DNA of 64,000 nt from Halapricum hydrolyticum (GTDB taxonomy: Archaea > Halobacteriota > Halobacteria > Halobacteriales > Haloarculaceae): NCBI RefSeq assembly GCF_025517535.1, contig NZ_JAOPKC010000001.1, forward strand, positions 1 to 64,000, given 5' to 3'. Position numbers and translations under genes: made by a program. This document shows, in pieces, positions 1 through 7,543 of this stretch. Below the pieces are notes generated by a model. That model was not told the origin of the DNA and did no database searches. It saw only the letters and a list, made by a program, of their open reading frames with translations. Within the stretch, counting starts at the first letter, position 1; every line of letters begins with the position of its first letter.

Positions 1-1
1 G

Positions 2-133
2 ACCCCTGTCTGGGAGGAACAGATGGGGTCGATTGCGACGCACGTCAACGCCGTCCTCGCCCGCGAGCAATCCCCACGGGCTGGCCTCGAATCGCTGGCA
101 TCCGAACTCCGGCGCATCGAACAGAACGCCTGA
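2..133 (+). CDS. C-terminal fragment, possible ABC solute-binding protein
   Basis: The frame is open from the left edge and ends in TGA at 131-133, giving about 43 residues. The tail (TPVWEEQMGSIATHVNAVL, then an amphipathic helix ending in ELRRIEQNA) resembles the last helices of family 1 extracellular sugar-binding proteins. Codon use is GC3-rich and coding-like. The start and most of the protein lie outside the window, so the family call is only a resemblance. Confidence 0.4.
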   Translation, partial: TPVWEEQMGSIATHVNAVLAREQSPRAGLESLASELRRIEQNA

Positions 134-389
134 CTCGCCTCGGAGTTCCCCCGGGGACCGTCCCCGGCCGCTTGTAAAGGCAGCTCGGTGGTCAGTGCGC
201 AGGCTTCGTGAACCGGTGATTCAGAATCGTATACGTGAAACAAACGGCATCTCTGTGCTGCACTCACGCTCTGTATCGTTCACACCCATCTCAATAAATA
301 TCATCTAACATACCGGAACGTATGAAGACTTGGGAGAATCCATATAGCGGACCACCAAGCGTTTTTCTGCTGGCGACCGACGGGACAGT

Positions 390-1217
390 ATGAGCGAACA
401 GGACCCGGACGACGACACTGCAGCCGGACGCGTTTACGATCCCGACGCGGACCACCCGTTCCCGGACGAGCGGGTCAACGACGTGCTCGATCGGATCGAG
501 GACGACCCGGAGATCCAGGCGCTGCTGGCGGCTCAGAACGTCAATCCCGTGGCACGCAAGCGGTACAACGACCACGGGCCGAAACACATCTCGATCGTGC
601 GAAACCGTGCGCTGTGTCTCTACGACCTGCTCAAGCGTGGCTCTGTCCCGTTCAACGGGGCGGCCGACCAGGGCCTCGCGGAGGCCGACGAGGCGGTCAT
701 CATCGCACTCGCCGCGACGCTGCACGACATCGGGCACATCGTCCATCGGGACGATCACCCCTATTACTCGATCCCGCTAGCTGCGGACGTGCTCGACCGA
801 TTTCTCTCGGAAATCCCCTACTACGACATCGAACAGCGTGTCAGGCTCAAAGGCGAGGTCCTGCATGCCATACTCAGTCACGATACAGAGGAGGAGCCGC
901 TCACGACGGAGGCAGGCGTCGTCAGGGTCGCCGACGCGCTCGATATGGAACGGGGGCGCTCGCGGATCCCCTACGAGCACGGCGGCCGGGGAATCAACAC
1001 GGTCTCCAGTCAGTCGATCGAAACGGTCCGTCTGAAGGAAGGCGTCGACAGCGTCGTCCTCGTGGAGATCGAAATGAACAACGCCGCCGGCGTCTATCAG
1101 GTCGACAACCTTCTCAAGGCGAAACTGAACGGCTCGGGGCTGGAAGACGACATCCGGATCGTCGCGGTTAATACTCATAAGGAAGGTGATCGGATCGTCG
1201 AACGGATCGAACTGTAG
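390..1217 (+). CDS. HD-domain metal-dependent phosphohydrolase
   Basis: This 275-residue soluble protein has the HD signature: H62/H66 in DHGPKHI, then HDIGH at residues 112-116, followed by further His/Asp metal ligands. HD proteins of this type bind divalent metal and usually hydrolyse phosphate esters or nucleotides. The substrate cannot be told from sequence. The ATG at 390 follows a T-rich box near 358-364, as expected for a leaderless haloarchaeal transcript. It is followed in the same direction by a MinD-like ATPase gene, but nothing proves a functional link. Confidence 0.85.
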   Translation: MSEQDPDDDTAAGRVYDPDADHPFPDERVNDVLDRIEDDPEIQALLAAQNVNPVARKRYNDHGPKHISIVRNRALCLYDLLKRGSVPFNGAADQGLAEADEAVIIALAATLHDIGHIVHRDDHPYYSIPLAADVLDRFLSEIPYYDIEQRVRLKGEVLHAILSHDTEEEPLTTEAGVVRVADALDMERGRSRIPYEHGGRGINTVSSQSIETVRLKEGVDSVVLVEIEMNNAAGVYQVDNLLKAKLNGSGLEDDIRIVAVNTHKEGDRIVERIEL

Positions 1218-1317
1218 CCGCGAACGGGCCTTCGCCGATCGATTCGTCGCGCCCGACGGCTCTAGATGTAGTTCGAATGTCAGAATGTTTTTGCGTGCTG
1301 GCGTGGATCGTTCCGGT

Positions 1318-2022
1318 GTGACTGCGGCAACCGTACTGACGATCGGTGGTGCGAAGGGCGGTGCTGGCAAGACTGTCACGGCGATCAACGTCGCCTCGGC
1401 GTTGCGGTCGGTCGGGTTCTCGGTCGCGCTCGTGGACGCGGATCTCGGGACGACGAACGTCGCCGACGTACTCGAACTGGACGTCGAGATCTCGATCCAC
1501 GAGGTGCTGGCCGGCGAGGCCGACGTCGAGGAGGCGATCGTGACTGCCGAGACCGGTCTGGACGTCCTGTCGGGCGGCGACTCGATCGCGTACCTGGCCG
1601 AGGCCGATCCGGCCGAACTCCGGACGGTGATCGACACGCTTTCCGGCGAGTACGATACTGTGATCGTCGACACCGGGACCGGTCTGAGCCACGAGGTCCT
1701 GGTGCCGTTCGGGCTCGCTGACGGGGTCGCTCTCGTCTCGACGCCGAACGACACCTCGATCGTCGACACGCGCAAAACCGCGGAGGTCGTCGAGAAAGTC
1801 GATGGGACGCTTCTGGGCGTCGTCGTCAATCGCGTGACGGACGATACCGATCTCGAGCGCGTTCGTGAGCAGATCGAACTGCCGCTGCTGGAGTTGCTCC
1901 CCAACGATCCCCAGGCCAGCAAGACCGAGCCGGTCGTGATGAAAGCGTCCGACACGGATCTCGCTGGGGCTTACCGCCAGCTTGCGACGACGCTCCACCG
2001 ACAGGTCAGCAACGAGGAGTGA
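1318..2022 (+). CDS. MinD/ParA-type P-loop ATPase
   Basis: This 234-residue protein has the deviant Walker A KGGAGKT near residues 13-19, LVDADLGTTN (switch I), and VDTGTG (Walker B-like). It belongs to the MinD/ParA/Mrp group of dimerising ATPases that position proteins or load partners. I chose the GTG at 1318 because it places the conserved first beta strand next to the start; the upstream in-frame extension from 1186 overlaps the HD gene and is poorly protein-like. A clear C-terminal MinD amphipathic helix is not obvious, so the cellular role (division, chemotaxis or pilus positioning) is open. Confidence 0.85.
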   Translation: MTAATVLTIGGAKGGAGKTVTAINVASALRSVGFSVALVDADLGTTNVADVLELDVEISIHEVLAGEADVEEAIVTAETGLDVLSGGDSIAYLAEADPAELRTVIDTLSGEYDTVIVDTGTGLSHEVLVPFGLADGVALVSTPNDTSIVDTRKTAEVVEKVDGTLLGVVVNRVTDDTDLERVREQIELPLLELLPNDPQASKTEPVVMKASDTDLAGAYRQLATTLHRQVSNEE

Positions 2023-2105
2023 CCCGCATCGTTGCGATCGGGCAGGGCGTCCTTGCGCGAACGACGATGGCAATCTTTGAGTGAGCGTCCGCCCGAGTGC
2101 CTGCA

Positions 2106-2951
2106 ATGACGTTCTTCGACCGACTGGCCGAACGTATCGACGCCGTCGACAGCGTCGTCTCCGTGGGGCTCGATCCCGACCCGGACCGCCTTCCCGAGTC
2201 CGTCGCCGACGCCGACCTGCCGCGCTTTCAGTTCAACCGCCGGATCATCGACGCGACCCACGAATATGCCGCCTGCTACAAGCCCAATGCGGCCTTCTAC
2301 GAGGGACCCGACGGCTGGGCCGCCCTCGAGGAGACGATCGCTTACGCCCACGGCAAGGGCGTGCCCGTCTTACTGGATGCAAAGCGCGGTGACATCGGGA
2401 ACACGGCCCGCCAGTACGCGAGTACACTCGACCCGGACGGGCTCGACGCCGACGCGATCACTGTCAACCCCTACATGGGACGGGACTCCCTGGCGCCGTT
2501 CCTCCAGCGCGAGGACAAGGGCGTGTTCGTCCTCTGTCGCACCTCGAATCCCGGCGGTGCGGACCTGCAGGACCTGGAACTGGCTACCGGCGAGCCGCTG
2601 TACGAGCGCGTCGCCGCCCTCGCGGACCTCTGGAACGACAACGACAACGTCGGACTCGTCGTCGGCGCGACCAACCCAGACGAGCTCGAAACGATCCGCG
2701 GACTCGTCCCCGAGATCCCGTTTCTCGTGCCCGGAATCGGCGCGCAGGGCGGCGACGCCGAGGCGGCCGTCGAACACGGGCTCGTCGACTGGGAGAGCGA
2801 AACCGCGTCCGGCCTCGAAGTGGGGCTGGTCAACTCCTCGCGCGGGATCATCTTCGCCGGCGAGGAGGCCCGCGGCGGTGCGGACGCCTACTTCGGTGCG
2901 GCAGGACAGGCGGCCAGGCGGCTCGCGACGCGGCTCGACGACTACCGATAA
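2106..2951 (+). CDS. pyrF: Orotidine 5'-phosphate decarboxylase
   Basis: This enzyme converts OMP to UMP, the last step of pyrimidine synthesis. The 281-residue protein carries the catalytic signature DAKRGDIG at residues 91-98 and the barrel motifs GLDPDPDRLP near the N terminus and VNSSRGI near the C terminus. Its length fits the longer type 2 OMP decarboxylase subfamily rather than the short archaeal type. An in-frame GTG at 2097 is possible, but ATG 2106 starts directly at the conserved TFFDRL sequence. Confidence 0.93.
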   Translation: MTFFDRLAERIDAVDSVVSVGLDPDPDRLPESVADADLPRFQFNRRIIDATHEYAACYKPNAAFYEGPDGWAALEETIAYAHGKGVPVLLDAKRGDIGNTARQYASTLDPDGLDADAITVNPYMGRDSLAPFLQREDKGVFVLCRTSNPGGADLQDLELATGEPLYERVAALADLWNDNDNVGLVVGATNPDELETIRGLVPEIPFLVPGIGAQGGDAEAAVEHGLVDWESETASGLEVGLVNSSRGIIFAGEEARGGADAYFGAAGQAARRLATRLDDYR

Positions 2952-2959
2952 ATCGGTCC

Positions 2960-3163
2960 CTACGACGCCTCGCGCATCACGTGCAGCGACGTGGGGATGC
3001 TTGCTGCGACGAGTCCGTACACGCCGCCCAGCAGCGGTTCGACGCCGAACGACGGGGCGAGAAGGAACCCCGCGGCGAATCCAAGCGGGTCCAGGACGAG
3101 CGCGAGGATGATGATCTGCTGACCGAACGGCTTGGAGCGAAACCACCGTGTTAGCGAGGACAT
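2960..3163 (-). CDS. Small two-helix membrane protein
   Basis: This is a 67-residue protein: a short basic N terminus (LTRWFRSKPFGQQ) followed by two hydrophobic segments, about residues 16-36 and 43-60. The ATG lies at 3161-3163 and the gene runs convergent to pyrF with an 8-base gap. It sits just downstream of the site-2 protease gene on the same strand, with 56 bases between, so co-transcription is likely. I recognise no functional family. Confidence 0.65.
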   Translation of the reverse strand: MSSLTRWFRSKPFGQQIIILALVLDPLGFAAGFLLAPSFGVEPLLGGVYGLVAASIPTSLHVMREAS

Positions 3164-3219
3164 CAAACGGCGGCTCGTCGCCCCCTCACTTGAATCTTCG
3201 AGAAGCGGCACCGACGTGC

Positions 3220-4317
3220 TCACCCGGTGAAGACGATCGGTGCCGGGGTAAAGCAGAGCAGTCCGGCCACGAGCGTCAGCACGCCGATCGCCTTGCGCGT
3301 GCGGTCGACGCCGGACTCGTCGATCGGCCGCGCGCCGCCCATCCGGCTCAACACCAGCGCGAGGACGCCCCACAGCATCCACAGCGCGACGGCACGACTG
3401 TCGCCGAACACCAGCTGCCAGCCGGCGATCGCGAACAGGAGCGCGGGAATCACGAGCTGGAACCGGTCGAGTCGATCGCCGACCAGCGCTCGCGCGACGT
3501 GCGCGCCGTCGAGTTGCCCGACCGGAAGGAGATTGAGGAAGGTCACGAACGCGCCGACCCAGCCGCCCAGCACGACCGGGTTGACCATCAGCGACGGGTT
3601 GTCGTAGACCAGCGGCTCCCCGAGGGCGAACGCGACCGCCTGAATCAGCGGCGGATACCCGAGCTCGACCTGCTGGATCAGCGCGTCGGATCCGACCTCG
3701 ATCGGGGGCAATGAGACGCCGATCGCCGTGACGACGACCGTCGCGACCAGTCCGGCGAGCGGTCCGGCGACGCCGATGTCGAACAGCGCCGTCCGGCTCG
3801 GCAGGTGGTCTTTCATCCGGATGACGGCCCCGAGCGTTCCCAGCACGTTCGGCAGCGGGATGAAGTACGGCAGCGTCGCCTGTACGTCGTGGTGTCGACT
3901 CAGCGCGTAGTGGCCGAACTCGTGGACGCCGAGCACGCCGAGCACAGCCACGGCGAACGGCCACGCCCCGAGCATCGCCAGCGGATCGTCAGCGAGTGGG
4001 ATATCGTACCACCGCGCGCCGGCGAACAGCGTCGTCGCCACCGTCGCAACGAAGAGACCGACGTTGAGCCAGGGGATCCCGTCGATACCGACCGAGCGCT
4101 CCTCGGCGACGAGGACGTGCTCGCCGGTCTCGTAGCGCAGCGTGACTCGATACCCGCGATTGCGAAACAGCGGCGCGAGTCGATCGACCACGTTGCCTTT
4201 CGGCGCCAGCGGCTCGCCGTAGTACCGGATCTCGCCGTCGCCGCGGTCGACCTCGTAGACGTAGAAGGTATGTGCGAAGGCTTCAGGACGCGGGTACTCC
4301 TCCAGACGATCCGACAT
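3220..4317 (-). CDS. Site-2 protease family (M50) membrane metalloprotease
   Basis: This 365-residue polytopic membrane protein carries the zinc motif HEFGH at residues 132-136 and a distal GQLDGAH segment equivalent to the NPDG/LDG motif that supplies the third ligand. Residues 1-80 form a soluble N-terminal domain, followed by about six hydrophobic segments. M50 enzymes cut substrates within the membrane and often release regulators. Its likely promoter lies in the proximal copy of a 29-base tandem duplication at 4338-4395: the TATA-like element at 4342-4350 is 29 bases from the ATG. Confidence 0.9.
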   Translation of the reverse strand: MSDRLEEYPRPEAFAHTFYVYEVDRGDGEIRYYGEPLAPKGNVVDRLAPLFRNRGYRVTLRYETGEHVLVAEERSVGIDGIPWLNVGLFVATVATTLFAGARWYDIPLADDPLAMLGAWPFAVAVLGVLGVHEFGHYALSRHHDVQATLPYFIPLPNVLGTLGAVIRMKDHLPSRTALFDIGVAGPLAGLVATVVVTAIGVSLPPIEVGSDALIQQVELGYPPLIQAVAFALGEPLVYDNPSLMVNPVVLGGWVGAFVTFLNLLPVGQLDGAHVARALVGDRLDRFQLVIPALLFAIAGWQLVFGDSRAVALWMLWGVLALVLSRMGGARPIDESGVDRTRKAIGVLTLVAGLLCFTPAPIVFTG

Positions 4318-4337
4318 CGGCTGGTGTTACGGTCTGG

Positions 4338-4395
4338 ATTCGCAAATACCTGTTCCGTCCGCCGTCATTCGCAAATACCTGTTCCGTCCGCCGTC
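4338..4395 (-). repeat. Perfect 29-bp tandem duplication containing a promoter element
   Basis: Bases 4338-4366 and 4367-4395 are identical on reading. On the minus strand each copy contains a TATA-like TATTTGC. The proximal copy sits 29 bases before the site-2 protease ATG, the normal spacing for a leaderless start. The distal copy sits 58 bases upstream and abuts the stop codon of the acyltransferase gene. Confidence 0.85.
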
Positions 4396-4926
4396 TCAAC
4401 TGTCGCGCTCGGGCGTGTCGGACTCGGGTTCGGAGACGACTTCGGCGGGGACGCCGGCCACGGTCGCGCCCGGTGGCACGTCCGAGTCGACCAGCGAGTT
4501 GGCCGCGATCTGCGCGTCCGCGCCGATCTCGACGCCGGGGAGGACGATCGCGCCGGCACCGATCATCACCCGCTCGCCGACGACGACCTCGCCGGTCCGG
4601 ACCTCGTCCTGCAGATACTCGTGACAGAGGATCGTCGCGTCGTAGCCGATGATGGCGTCCTCGCGCACGGTGATCAGTTCCGGCCAGAACACGTCCGGCG
4701 TGGCCGTCAGCGCCCAGGCGACGCCGGTCTCCACGTCGGCGCCGAGCCGCCGGAGCAGCCAGTTTTTCACCCGCAAACTCGGGGAGTAGCGGACGACCCA
4801 GATAATCAGAAAGTTGACCACGATCCGCAGGGGGTGGCGCGTCTCCGGCCAGTGCAGCAGCGAGTTCCGGGGGCCGGGCGTCGCCCGTCTGGAGAGTCGA
4901 TCGTGGCGGGACGTGTCGTCGGACAC
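4396..4926 (-). CDS. Left-handed beta-helix (hexapeptide) acyltransferase
   Basis: This is a 176-residue protein. The C-terminal half has the hexapeptide periodicity of the LbH fold (VVVGERVMIGAGAIVLPG, then VEIGADAQIAANS) and ends in the usual PPGATVAGVPA cap. The N-terminal third has one hydrophobic stretch (FLIIWVVRY). The pattern fits maltose/galactoside O-acetyltransferase relatives that move acetyl groups from acetyl-CoA to sugars, but the acceptor is unknown. It is downstream of purD on the same strand. Confidence 0.85.
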   Translation of the reverse strand: MSDDTSRHDRLSRRATPGPRNSLLHWPETRHPLRIVVNFLIIWVVRYSPSLRVKNWLLRRLGADVETGVAWALTATPDVFWPELITVREDAIIGYDATILCHEYLQDEVRTGEVVVGERVMIGAGAIVLPGVEIGADAQIAANSLVDSDVPPGATVAGVPAEVVSEPESDTPERDS

Positions 4927-4964
4927 GGCTTCGGGTTCGAGAGCCGCGACTATAGGAGTAACTG

Positions 4965-6284
4965 TTACTGTTCTCCGCGCAGCTCGGCCACGTGATCGAT
5001 CCGCTGCTGGATCAACTCGGCCGTGCCGATGTCGTGGCGGACGCGCAGGCCGTCTTCGCCGGCCTCGCTCAGGACCGCCTCGGCGATCTCCTCGGCCTCG
5101 GCAATTTCTCCGGCGACGCCGACGACCGCGAACGACCGGGACGTCGTCGTGTAGATCCCGTCCTCGCGTTCGTCGACGCTGGCGTAGTACAGTAGCGCCT
5201 CGCCGGCGTACTCGCTCGCGATTTCGCGGGCCCCCTCCTCGTCGACGGCGACCTTCGTCCCGGCCTCCGGCTCGGCCGGATACCCCTCCGGGACGGCGTA
5301 CTTGCAGACGGTGGCTTTCGGGGCGAACGACAGCTGCGGCAGGGACTCGCCGTCACGGGCAGCCGTCAGCACGTCGAGGAAGTCCGTATTCAGCACGGGC
5401 AGGGTGTTCATCGCCTCCGGGTCACCGAACCGGGCGTTGAACTCCACGACCTTGATGCCGTCGGCCGTGAGCATGAACTGCCCGTAGAGGACGCCCTTGT
5501 ACTCTCCGAGTGCTTCAACGGTCGCCTCGATGACCTCGACGGCGTCCATGTAGTCCTCGCGGTCCATGAACGGCAACTCCAGCGTCGCGTCAGAGTACGA
5601 CCCCATGCCGCCGGTGTTGGGTCCCTCGTCGCCCTCGTAGGCGCGCTTGTGGTCCTGGACGGCGGGCGTCACGCGCACCTCGCCGTTCGCCACCAGCGCC
5701 TGGACGGTGAACTCCTCGCCGACGAGCCGCTCTTCGAGCACGACTCGATCGTAGTCCGAATCCCGGAGGTACGCCTTGGCTTCCTCGGCGTCGACCTGGT
5801 CGCCCATGACGCGGACGCCTTTCCCGCCGGTCAGACCCGCGGGCTTGATCGCCAGGTCGCCGTCGGAGGAGTCGATGTACTCACAGGCGGCCTCCATGTC
5901 CTCGAAGGTCTCGAATTCGGGGTATCCGGGGATGTCGTGTTCGCGCATGAACCGCCGCTGGAAGGCCTTGTCCGTCTCGATGCGCGCCTCGGACTCGCGC
6001 GGACCGAACGCGTAGACCCCGGCGTCGTCGAGCGCGTCGGCGACGCCCGCCTCGAGGGGTGCTTCGGGACCGATCACCGCGATGTCAGCCTCGACGCGCT
6101 GGGCGTAGGTCGTCACGGCTCGCGGGTGGGTCGTATCGAGCACCTCGAACCCGTCCGCGAGACGGGCGATACCCGGGTTCTTGTTGCCGGCACAGGCGTA
6201 CAGTGTACAGTCGGAATCGGCCAGTGCGCGGGCGATCGCGTGTTCGCGCCCGCCGCCCCCGACCAGTAGCACGGTCTCTGTCAT
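4965..6284 (-). CDS. purD: Phosphoribosylamine-glycine ligase
   Basis: GAR synthetase is an ATP-grasp enzyme that joins 5-phosphoribosylamine and glycine in step two of purine synthesis. The 439-residue protein has the N-terminal GGGGREHA motif, the ATP-grasp segment IKPAGLTGGKGV, and EFNARFGDPEAM in the catalytic core. The length matches the family. ATG 6284 follows a TATA-like element about 28 bases upstream (complement of 6309-6316). Confidence 0.96.
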   Translation of the reverse strand: MTETVLLVGGGGREHAIARALADSDCTLYACAGNKNPGIARLADGFEVLDTTHPRAVTTYAQRVEADIAVIGPEAPLEAGVADALDDAGVYAFGPRESEARIETDKAFQRRFMREHDIPGYPEFETFEDMEAACEYIDSSDGDLAIKPAGLTGGKGVRVMGDQVDAEEAKAYLRDSDYDRVVLEERLVGEEFTVQALVANGEVRVTPAVQDHKRAYEGDEGPNTGGMGSYSDATLELPFMDREDYMDAVEVIEATVEALGEYKGVLYGQFMLTADGIKVVEFNARFGDPEAMNTLPVLNTDFLDVLTAARDGESLPQLSFAPKATVCKYAVPEGYPAEPEAGTKVAVDEEGAREIASEYAGEALLYYASVDEREDGIYTTTSRSFAVVGVAGEIAEAEEIAEAVLSEAGEDGLRVRHDIGTAELIQQRIDHVAELRGEQ

Positions 6285-6420
6285 ACGCGATACCCCGCGG
6301 CACGACCGGTAAAAGGTTGCTGTTCGCCGCTGTCGCAGCCTGACGCGCGATCACTGTATTCGGCTGGCGGGTTCGGTCGAGATCGGGTGTTTTACAAATC
6401 GATGGAGAGATCAGAGCGGC

Positions 6421-7449
6421 ATGGACAGAGCGCGTGCGATCGTCGTCGGGCTCGCGGGCGTCCTGCTCGTGCTCGCCGCGCTGCTCGTCCACCCGTTCTT
6501 GGAGTTCGTCCTCCTGGCGGTGTTGCTGGCGTTTCCGCTCCGGCCGCTCCAGCGGCGATTCGAGGGTCGATTCGGCGAGCGCACGACGGCCGCTGGACTC
6601 GTCGTCGGCGCGACCGTCACCGTCCTCCTCCCGCTCGCGTGGCTCATGTGGGTGGTTATACGGGAGGCGACGACGTTCGTCGAGCGCGTACAGCGCGGCG
6701 AGATAGACTTCTCTGCGGTCGAGACGTCGATCCGGAACGTGACGGGGCAGGACATCGACCTCCTGGAGACGGCCCGCCGGACGCTGCAGGAGACCGGGAT
6801 TGGAACGGTCGACGGTGCGATCGGTGCGTTCGGGACGGCGGCGGACCTGCTGATCGGGACGGCACTGACGATCTTTCTGCTGTACTACTTCCTGAAAGAC
6901 GCCGACCGGTTCGGGCGGTGGCTGGAGCGGACCGTGCCGATGTCCAGCCGCGTCTATGATCAGCTTCGCGAGGAGTTCAACGACGTCATGTGGGCAGTAC
7001 TCGTCAGCCATGTGTTCATCGCAGTCGTCCAGGGCGTCGTCGCCGGACTCGGACTGGTCGTTTTCGGCGTCCCGAACGCCACGTTCTGGACGGTCGTGAT
7101 GATCTTCCTCGCCGTCATGCCCATCATCGGCTCGTTTCTCGTCTGGGGGCCAGCAGTCGTCTATCTCCTTAGCGTCGAGCGACCGATCGCCGGTGTCGCG
7201 CTTCTCGTGTACGGGACGATCGTCGTCAGCTTCACCGACGACTTCCTGCGGCCGCTCGTCATCGACCGGTACACCGAGACGCGACTGAATCCCGGCGCCA
7301 TCGTTCTGGGTGTCATCGGCGGGATCTACGTGTTCGGGTTCATCGGCGTCTTCTTCGGCCCGGTCGTCATCGGCGCGCTGCGAGCGGTCCTCGACGTCTA
7401 CCGCCGTGAATACGTCGAGGACGTATCGACGGCCACGGCAAGTGAATAG
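6421..7449 (+). CDS. AI-2E family (PerM-like) membrane transporter
   Basis: This 342-residue protein has about eight hydrophobic segments: a helical pair at the N terminus, a soluble stretch around residues 65-130, then a helix-rich C-terminal half. The FFGPVVIGAL motif near the C terminus is typical of the AI-2 exporter/PerM family. Members move small solutes or act in Na+/H+ exchange; the cargo here is unknown. A TATA-like TTTTACAA near 6391-6398 gives leaderless spacing to ATG 6421. Confidence 0.88.
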   Translation: MDRARAIVVGLAGVLLVLAALLVHPFLEFVLLAVLLAFPLRPLQRRFEGRFGERTTAAGLVVGATVTVLLPLAWLMWVVIREATTFVERVQRGEIDFSAVETSIRNVTGQDIDLLETARRTLQETGIGTVDGAIGAFGTAADLLIGTALTIFLLYYFLKDADRFGRWLERTVPMSSRVYDQLREEFNDVMWAVLVSHVFIAVVQGVVAGLGLVVFGVPNATFWTVVMIFLAVMPIIGSFLVWGPAVVYLLSVERPIAGVALLVYGTIVVSFTDDFLRPLVIDRYTETRLNPGAIVLGVIGGIYVFGFIGVFFGPVVIGALRAVLDVYRREYVEDVSTATASE

Positions 7450-7543
7450 AGCATACAGTATCCGTCGACCGGTGGCGATCGCAGAAGCCGGGTGAGACTG
7501 CCGGAGGCGTCGGAATTTACCCTCGTCGTCTCGAACCACACGC

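Noticed and set aside
1186..1317. N-terminal extension of the MinD-like ATPase from ATG 1186
   Set aside because: It overlaps the HD gene, and the added 44 residues are not protein-like before a P-loop domain that normally starts at once.
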